Shown one piece after another: positions 6,026 through 10,011 of a stretch of 10,011 bases of DNA. The position numbers were made by a program, and so were the translations under genes. The stretch is taken from assembly GCA_025355255.1 (NCBI GenBank), contig JANYAA010000123.1, forward strand, positions 1 through 10,011, given 5' to 3'. The notes beneath the pieces were generated by a model. The model saw nothing but the letters and a program-made list of their open reading frames with translations, was not told the origin of the DNA and searched no databases. This stretch comes from Chloroflexota bacterium (lineage in GTDB: Bacteria; Chloroflexota; Limnocylindria; Limnocylindrales; CSP1-4). Numbering within the stretch: the first letter of the stretch is position 1; the number at the start of each line of letters is the position of its first letter.

Positions 6026-7138
6026 CTACGCGTCGGAGGGCGGCGCGTACCCCTCGGCGTCGTGCCCGCCGTGGTATTCGGACGCACGGCGGATGGCCGA
6101 CTGTGCCACGATCCGGTCGCGCCGCAGGCCGCGGAAGTCGTCCAGCGTCGTCCAGCCGCGATCTGCGTTGCGCTCCAGAAACGCCGTCATCCCGGCGGTG
6201 AGGTTGCGGATGACGTTGGGGCCGATAGCGTGGTCCAGCATCGCGGCCGTGGCAACCTGTGCGGTGCCGCACCCGAGCAGGAAGTAATCCAGCGCGTGGG
6301 GCCAGTCGCTGATGCCCCCGATACCGCTGAACGCGCGATCGGGGAACGCCTGGGTCATCTGCGCCATCTTCGCCAGCGAGAGCGGCAGGATCGCCGGACC
6401 GCCCATGCCTCCGGAGCTCACGTAGCCGTCCACGTGGACCTCGAAGTCCAGCGTGTCCGGGTCTATGGGCGGCAGCGCCGGCCACGTGTTGGATGAGACG
6501 ACGGCGTCCGCTCCGCCGCGGAACGTGGCCTCGGCCTCCTCCACGATGTTGGCCGTGGCCGGCGTCAGCTTGACCCAGACCGGCACCTTGGCGGCAGCCT
6601 TGACGGCCTGTGTGGACATCGAGCACAGGACAGGGTCCTTGCCCACGTTGGAGCCCATGTCCACGCGGTCCATGTGCGGGCAGGAGAAGTTCAACTCGAT
6701 GGCGTCCGCGCCGGCGTCCTGAACGCCTTCGGTGAGCGTCTGCCAGGCGTGCAGTTCCTTGTCGTCACCTGAGCCCGCCATGATGGACGCCACCAAGATG
6801 CGGCTGGGGAACGCCTTCTTGATACGGGCGATCTGCGGCAGCCACCAGTCCATCGGCTTGTCGCTGATGAGTTCCCAGTTCCAGGACGCCATGAGGGTGG
6901 TGTCGGCGCGCTTGGCCATCGAAAGCCGCGTGCCGCCGTTGTCGGCGCGGAGGAACTTGGTCTTGGGGCCGGCCACATTGACCACAGGATGGAGCCCGAT
7001 GGTCTTGGTGACCACCCCGCCCCAGCCAGCCTCGAAGGCCCGCAGGATGTTGCTCTCCGACTCGGTCGGCGGCGCCGAGGCGAGCAGGAACGGGTTCTCA
7101 AACCGGAGACCGGTGAAGGTGGTGGACAGGTCGGCCAC
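6026..7138 (-). CDS. PreA-like dihydropyrimidine dehydrogenase, FMN domain only (no ferredoxin domain)
   Basis: A cytoplasmic TIM-barrel flavoprotein of the dihydroorotate dehydrogenase/PreA fold, 370 aa from the chosen start. It begins DLSTTFTGLRFENPFLLASAPPT (3-25), then GWGGVVTKTIG (38-48, Lys45). IELNFSCPHMDR (147-158) is followed by MGSNVGKDP (161-169), as in E. coli PreA (recalled as MGSDVGQSP). FMN-site marks are VKLTPATANI (189-198), SSNT (215-218) and SGIGGI (271-276). PreA reduces uracil/thymine with electrons passed through two [4Fe-4S] clusters in a C-terminal ferredoxin domain and a PreT partner. Here the protein ends about 30 residues after FRGL, with no CxxCxxC motif, and no PreT gene is seen. 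Substrate and electron donor are therefore uncertain. Start GTG 7138 is chosen because GAGGAGG lies 11 nt upstream and conservation begins at once; GTG 7168 would add 10 residues but has no Shine-Dalgarno site. Confidence 0.87.
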   Translation of the reverse strand: MADLSTTFTGLRFENPFLLASAPPTESESNILRAFEAGWGGVVTKTIGLHPVVNVAGPKTKFLRADNGGTRLSMAKRADTTLMASWNWELISDKPMDWWLPQIARIKKAFPSRILVASIMAGSGDDKELHAWQTLTEGVQDAGADAIELNFSCPHMDRVDMGSNVGKDPVLCSMSTQAVKAAAKVPVWVKLTPATANIVEEAEATFRGGADAVVSSNTWPALPPIDPDTLDFEVHVDGYVSSGGMGGPAILPLSLAKMAQMTQAFPDRAFSGIGGISDWPHALDYFLLGCGTAQVATAAMLDHAIGPNVIRNLTAGMTAFLERNADRGWTTLDDFRGLRRDRIVAQSAIRRASEYHGGHDAEGYAPPSDA

Positions 7139-7149
7139 GTCGGTTTCGT

Positions 7150-7156
7150 CCTCCTC
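7150..7156 (-). promoter_or_regulatory. Shine-Dalgarno site that decides the preA-like start
   Basis: GAGGAGG on the minus strand, 11 nt before GTG 7138-7136. If translation began at GTG 7168 this site would lie inside the coding sequence, so it argues for the downstream start. Confidence 0.55.
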
Positions 7157-7299
7157 AAGCCGCGTCACGCCCGCGGCGGGAAAGGAAGCATGGTGGTGCG
7201 GCGACAGGGTGTGGGCATAGGGCCGGTTGGCCCGTTCGGCATCGGGGCTACGCTGGTTCAGATCCGCGGCAACGCCGCCGACGGTACGGGAGCAGGGAC

Positions 7300-8283
7300 A
7301 TGGAGCACCGCAGGCTGGGCAAGACCGGCCGATCCGTCAGCGTCATCGGCTTTGGCGCGTGGGCGATCGGCGGCGACTGGGGCGGCGTGGACGAGGCCGC
7401 GGCCCTCCGGGCACTGCACGCCGCGGCCGATGCGGGCGTGGACCTGATCGACACCGCGGACGTCTACGGCGACGGGCGCAGCGAGCGGATCGTGGGGCAG
7501 TTCCTGCGCGAGCGTCCGGGCGAGTCCTTCTTTGTGGCCACCAAGATGGGCCGACGAGTGCGCCAGGATGTGGCCGAGTTCACGCCTGCGGCGTTCCGCG
7601 CCTGGAATGACCGCAGCCGCGAGAACCTCGGCGTGGAGCGGCTGGATCTGGTCCAGCTCCACTGCCCGCCCACGCAGGTGCTGTACATGCCGGAGGTCTT
7701 CGCGGACCTGGACGCCATGGTCGCCGAGGGGCGCATTGCCAACTACGGCGTGAGCGTGGAGAAGGTGGAGGAGGGGCTCAAGGCCATCGAGTTCCCGGGC
7801 CTCGCCGCCATCCAGATTGTCTTCAACGCGCTCCGCCAGCGGCCGGCCGAGCGGTTCCTCGCCGAGGCGCTCGGGCGTGATGTGGGCGTGCTTGCCCGCG
7901 TACCCCTCGCGTCAGGGCTGCTCACCGGCAAGCTCACGCGCGCCACCGCGTTTGCGGCTGACGACCACCGCCAGTACAACCGCCACGGCGAGTCGTTTGA
8001 CGTTGGCGAGACGTTCGCCGGCGTGGACTACGAGACGGGTCTCGAGGTGGCGGAGGCGATGCGCGAGCTCGTCCCGCAGGGCGCCACGATGGCCCAGCTG
8101 GCGCTCCGCTGGATCCTCATGCACGAGGGCGTGACAGCCACGATCCCAGGCGCAAAGACGCCAGAGCAGGCGCGCTCAAACGCGGCGGCTGCCGATCTGG
8201 CGCCGCTGCCGGCGACGACGATAGAGCGGATTGCGGAGCTGTACGCCACGCGGATCAAGCCCCTGGTCCACCAGCGCTGGTAG
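7300..8283 (+). CDS. Aldo/keto reductase
   Basis: A cytoplasmic NADPH-dependent oxidoreductase of the aldo/keto reductase superfamily, 327 aa, the usual length. It reduces aldehydes or ketones to alcohols; the substrate is unknown. The catalytic tetrad is in place: Asp51 and Tyr56 in DTADVYGDG, Lys82 in VATKMG, and His121 in LVQLHCPP. RLGKTGRSVSVIGFGAWAIGG (5-25) is the typical N-terminus. VPLASGLLTGKL (201-212) and TIPGAKTPEQARSN (281-294) form the cofactor-binding end. The ATG at 7300 has GGGAG 7 nt upstream. It is divergent from the preA-like gene across a 161-bp gap that contains two small hairpins (7220-7233, 7266-7278) but no clear promoter. Its stop codon lies inside a 30-bp near-perfect palindrome, so expression of the downstream hydrolase may differ from its own. 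Confidence 0.94.
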   Translation: MEHRRLGKTGRSVSVIGFGAWAIGGDWGGVDEAAALRALHAAADAGVDLIDTADVYGDGRSERIVGQFLRERPGESFFVATKMGRRVRQDVAEFTPAAFRAWNDRSRENLGVERLDLVQLHCPPTQVLYMPEVFADLDAMVAEGRIANYGVSVEKVEEGLKAIEFPGLAAIQIVFNALRQRPAERFLAEALGRDVGVLARVPLASGLLTGKLTRATAFAADDHRQYNRHGESFDVGETFAGVDYETGLEVAEAMRELVPQGATMAQLALRWILMHEGVTATIPGAKTPEQARSNAAAADLAPLPATTIERIAELYATRIKPLVHQRW

Positions 8284-8290
8284 ACCAGGG
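8261..8290 (+). terminator. 30-bp near-perfect palindrome across the aldo/keto reductase stop codon
   Basis: The two halves of 8261-8290 are complementary at 14 of 15 positions; the only mismatch is C8269·A8282. The TAG stop (8281-8283) lies in the right arm. As RNA it folds into a strong hairpin of roughly 13 bp around a minimal loop. No T-run follows, so termination is uncertain. It may instead stabilise the mRNA end, attenuate read-through into the hydrolase, or bind a protein as DNA. Confidence 0.6.
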
Positions 8291-8339
8291 CGCGGAAGGC
8301 GCCATCCGGGAAAGGGAGGTGCGGCGGTATCGTGCGCAG

Positions 8340-9569
8340 ATGAGCAGCTACACCATCGCCGGTGCCATCCTCACCGAGCGCGAGCACACCGTCCCCCTTG
8401 ACCATACGGATCCGTCGCGCGGGTCCATCACCGTGTTCACCCGGGAGGTGGCGGCACCCGACGGCGCCGACCGCCCGTATCTGGTGTTCCTCCAGGGTGG
8501 CCCCGGGTTTGAGGCCGCACGCCCCACCAGCCCGCTCACCGGCTGGATGGCGCGCGCCGTGCGCGAATACCGCCTCCTGCTGCTGGATCAGCGCGGCACC
8601 GGCCGCTCCACGCCGGTGGGGCCGGTTGTGCCGGGCGCCACGCCGCAGGAGCAGGCGCACTATCTGACGCTGTTCCGGGCCGACTCGATCGTCCGCGACT
8701 GTGAGGCCATCCGCCGCGAGCTCGGATCCGCGCCGTGGACCCTGCTGGGCCAGAGCTTTGGGGGGTTCACGTCGCTCACCTACCTCTCGATTGCGCCGGA
8801 GGGTCTTGCGGCTGCGCTCATCACCGGCGGCCTTGCGCCCGTGATCAACCGCTCCGCCGATGACATCTATGACGCCACGTGGAGCCGCGTTGCCGAGGCC
8901 AACGAGCGCTACTACGACCGCTACCCGGACGACCGCGCCCGGACCCTGACCGTCCACAAGCGGCTTGCCGCCGAGGACATGCGTCTGCCCAACGGGGATC
9001 GGCTGACGAGCCGGCGGTTCCGACAGCTGGGGATGTGGCTGGGCGACAGCGCGGGCTTTGAGTACCTCCACCACGTGCTGGAGCTGCCTGCGGGGTCAGC
9101 GGCGTTCTTGGCGGATGTTGAGGGGGCGCTGCGCTGGGAGCGCAACCCGATGTACGCGACGCTCCACGAATCCTCGTATGCAGACGGCGGCCCCACGCGC
9201 TGGTCCGCCCACCGGCTCACCCCGGCCGGGTTCTACGAGGGCGACATGTACAGCGCGGAGCACGTCTATCCCTGGATGTGGGAGGACTACGCCGGGCTCC
9301 GGCCCCACGCGGCCATCGCCGAGATCCTGGCCGAGCACTCGTGGCCGCGGCTGTACGACGAGGCGCGCCTCGCCCGCAACACCGTCCCCGTGGCCGCGAC
9401 CATCTACATCGACGACGTCTACGTGGACCGCGTGTTCGCCATGGAAACGGCGGCGCTCGTGCCCAACCTGCGGCCCTGGATCACCAATGAGTACGCGCAC
9501 AACGGCCTGCGGGCTGACGGCGAGCGGGTGGCGGGGCGGCTCATCGACATGGTCAAGGGCCGCGTGTGA
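8340..9569 (+). CDS. S33-family alpha/beta hydrolase, proline iminopeptidase-like
   Basis: A probably cytoplasmic alpha/beta-fold serine hydrolase of 409 aa, of the longer prolyl aminopeptidase type (about 410-430 aa), which removes N-terminal proline from peptides. VFLQGGPGFEAARP (49-62) is the oxyanion-hole loop, with Gln where many members have His. LLLLDQRGTGRS (79-90) is the typical second strand. LLGQSFGGF (135-143) contains the nucleophile Ser139. The acid is probably in YIDDVYVDR (356-364, Asp358 or Asp359), and the catalytic His is probably His387 in EYAHNGLR. No signal peptide is seen. Specificity for proline is a family inference; a general esterase or peptidase is possible. The ATG at 8340 is chosen because conservation starts there, but GGGAGG (8314-8319) is 20 nt away. 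GTG 8319 would add 7 residues but abuts that site with no spacing. TATCGT at 8328-8333 could even give a leaderless mRNA. The downstream transporter overlaps by 4 nt. Confidence 0.88.
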   Translation: MSSYTIAGAILTEREHTVPLDHTDPSRGSITVFTREVAAPDGADRPYLVFLQGGPGFEAARPTSPLTGWMARAVREYRLLLLDQRGTGRSTPVGPVVPGATPQEQAHYLTLFRADSIVRDCEAIRRELGSAPWTLLGQSFGGFTSLTYLSIAPEGLAAALITGGLAPVINRSADDIYDATWSRVAEANERYYDRYPDDRARTLTVHKRLAAEDMRLPNGDRLTSRRFRQLGMWLGDSAGFEYLHHVLELPAGSAAFLADVEGALRWERNPMYATLHESSYADGGPTRWSAHRLTPAGFYEGDMYSAEHVYPWMWEDYAGLRPHAAIAEILAEHSWPRLYDEARLARNTVPVAATIYIDDVYVDRVFAMETAALVPNLRPWITNEYAHNGLRADGERVAGRLIDMVKGRV

Positions 9570-10011
9570 CCACCGACGCCCGGCGCGACATCGCGCTGCT
9601 GTTCACCACCCGCGTCCTGCGAATGTTTGGCTATGGCTTCTTGGCCGTGGTCCTCGTCCTCTACCTCGACGAGATCGGCCTGAGCGGTCCCGCGACCGGG
9701 CTGCTCCTGGGCCTTGCGCTGCTGGGCGACGCGGCGGTCTCGCTCTGGCTGACCACGCACGCTGACCGCATCGGCCGGCGCCGAGTGCTCGTCGTGGGCG
9801 CCCTCCTGATGCTGGCGGCCGGGCTTGCGTTCACGGCCACACCCTTGCTGCCCGTGCTGATCGTCGCCGCGACCATCGGGGTGATCAGCCCCAGCGGCAA
9901 CGAGGTGGGGCCGTTCCTCGCCGTGGAGCAGGCGGCGCTCTCGCAGCTGGTGGACGACAAGGGGCGGACCACGCTGTTTGCGCGGTACCAGCTGACGGGG
10001 TCGCTCGCCAC
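9566..10011 (+). CDS. MFS transporter (partial, C-terminus off the right edge)
   Basis: The first 148 residues of a major facilitator superfamily membrane transporter; complete members run about 400 aa. Helix 1 is about residues 9-33 (ending FLAVVLVLYLDEIG), helix 2 about 43-63. The MFS motif A loop is seen as THADRIGRRRVLVVGA (64-79). Helices 3 and 4 follow at about 74-110, then SGNEVGPFLAVEQAALSQLV (110-129). The start is GTG, whose first base is the last base of the hydrolase's final Val codon, giving a GTGA overlap of 4 nt with the hydrolase stop. This strongly suggests one transcript and coupled translation. Substrate and direction cannot be told; efflux or uptake of a product linked to the hydrolase is a guess. 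Confidence 0.88.
   Translation, partial: MTTDARRDIALLFTTRVLRMFGYGFLAVVLVLYLDEIGLSGPATGLLLGLALLGDAAVSLWLTTHADRIGRRRVLVVGALLMLAAGLAFTATPLLPVLIVAATIGVISPSGNEVGPFLAVEQAALSQLVDDKGRTTLFARYQLTGSLA

Noticed and set aside
6660..6685. Apparent loss of the mammalian DPD active-site Cys in the MGxxxGxDP loop of the PreA-like protein
   Set aside because: As I recall it, E. coli PreA also lacks Cys in this loop (MGSDVGQSP), so this is not a defect particular to this protein.
7169..7299. Promoters or operators in the divergent preA/aldo-keto reductase gap
   Set aside because: Only short GC stems (7220-7233 and 7266-7278) and poor -10 matches were seen, which are not enough to call a site.
9200..9230. A third copy of the intergenic repeat arm (CGGCTCACC) inside the hydrolase gene
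   Set aside because: Only nine bases match, within coding sequence and without the second block; expected by chance at this GC content.

Overview
This is a high-GC bacterial window with no plasmid, phage, IS or CRISPR sequence visible. Strong third-position G/C bias, GTG/TTG starts and tight gene packing suggest a high-GC lineage such as Chloroflexota or Actinomycetota. That placement is inferred from composition and gene style only; no marker gene is present to settle it.

Layout from left to right. A membrane antiporter-like subunit of the HyfB/HycC type (minus, cut by the left edge) is divergent from an SF2 DEAD/DEAH-type helicase (plus). The helicase converges on a class III-like polyphosphate kinase 2 (PPK2, minus). 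The 234-bp convergent gap holds a foldable, imperfectly repeated element and an exact-phase 24-bp tandem duplication that copies the end of the ppk2 gene, including its stop codon. Upstream of ppk2 on the minus strand come an NCS1-family nucleobase/hydantoin/allantoin permease and a PreA-like dihydropyrimidine dehydrogenase flavoprotein. A GC-rich hairpin separates permease from ppk2. A 403-bp non-coding gap rich in dyad symmetry separates preA from the permease. Divergent from preA is a plus-strand run: an aldo/keto reductase, an S33 proline-iminopeptidase-like hydrolase, and an MFS transporter cut by the right edge that overlaps the hydrolase by 4 nt.

How the genes may work together. The permease and the PreA-like enzyme suggest uptake and reduction of a pyrimidine or related cyclic ureide, although no dihydropyrimidinase, beta-ureidopropionase or PreT partner is in the window. 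The hydrolase and MFS transporter are almost certainly translationally coupled. The helicase, PPK2 and HyfB-like gene have no evident functional link to these.

No clearly new multi-gene system is visible. The points most worth checking are: the PreA homologue without its C-terminal ferredoxin domain; a 30-bp near-perfect palindrome centred near the aldo/keto reductase stop codon; the cluster of operator-like dyads upstream of the permease; and the duplicated gene end and repeated hairpin element in the helicase/ppk2 gap.
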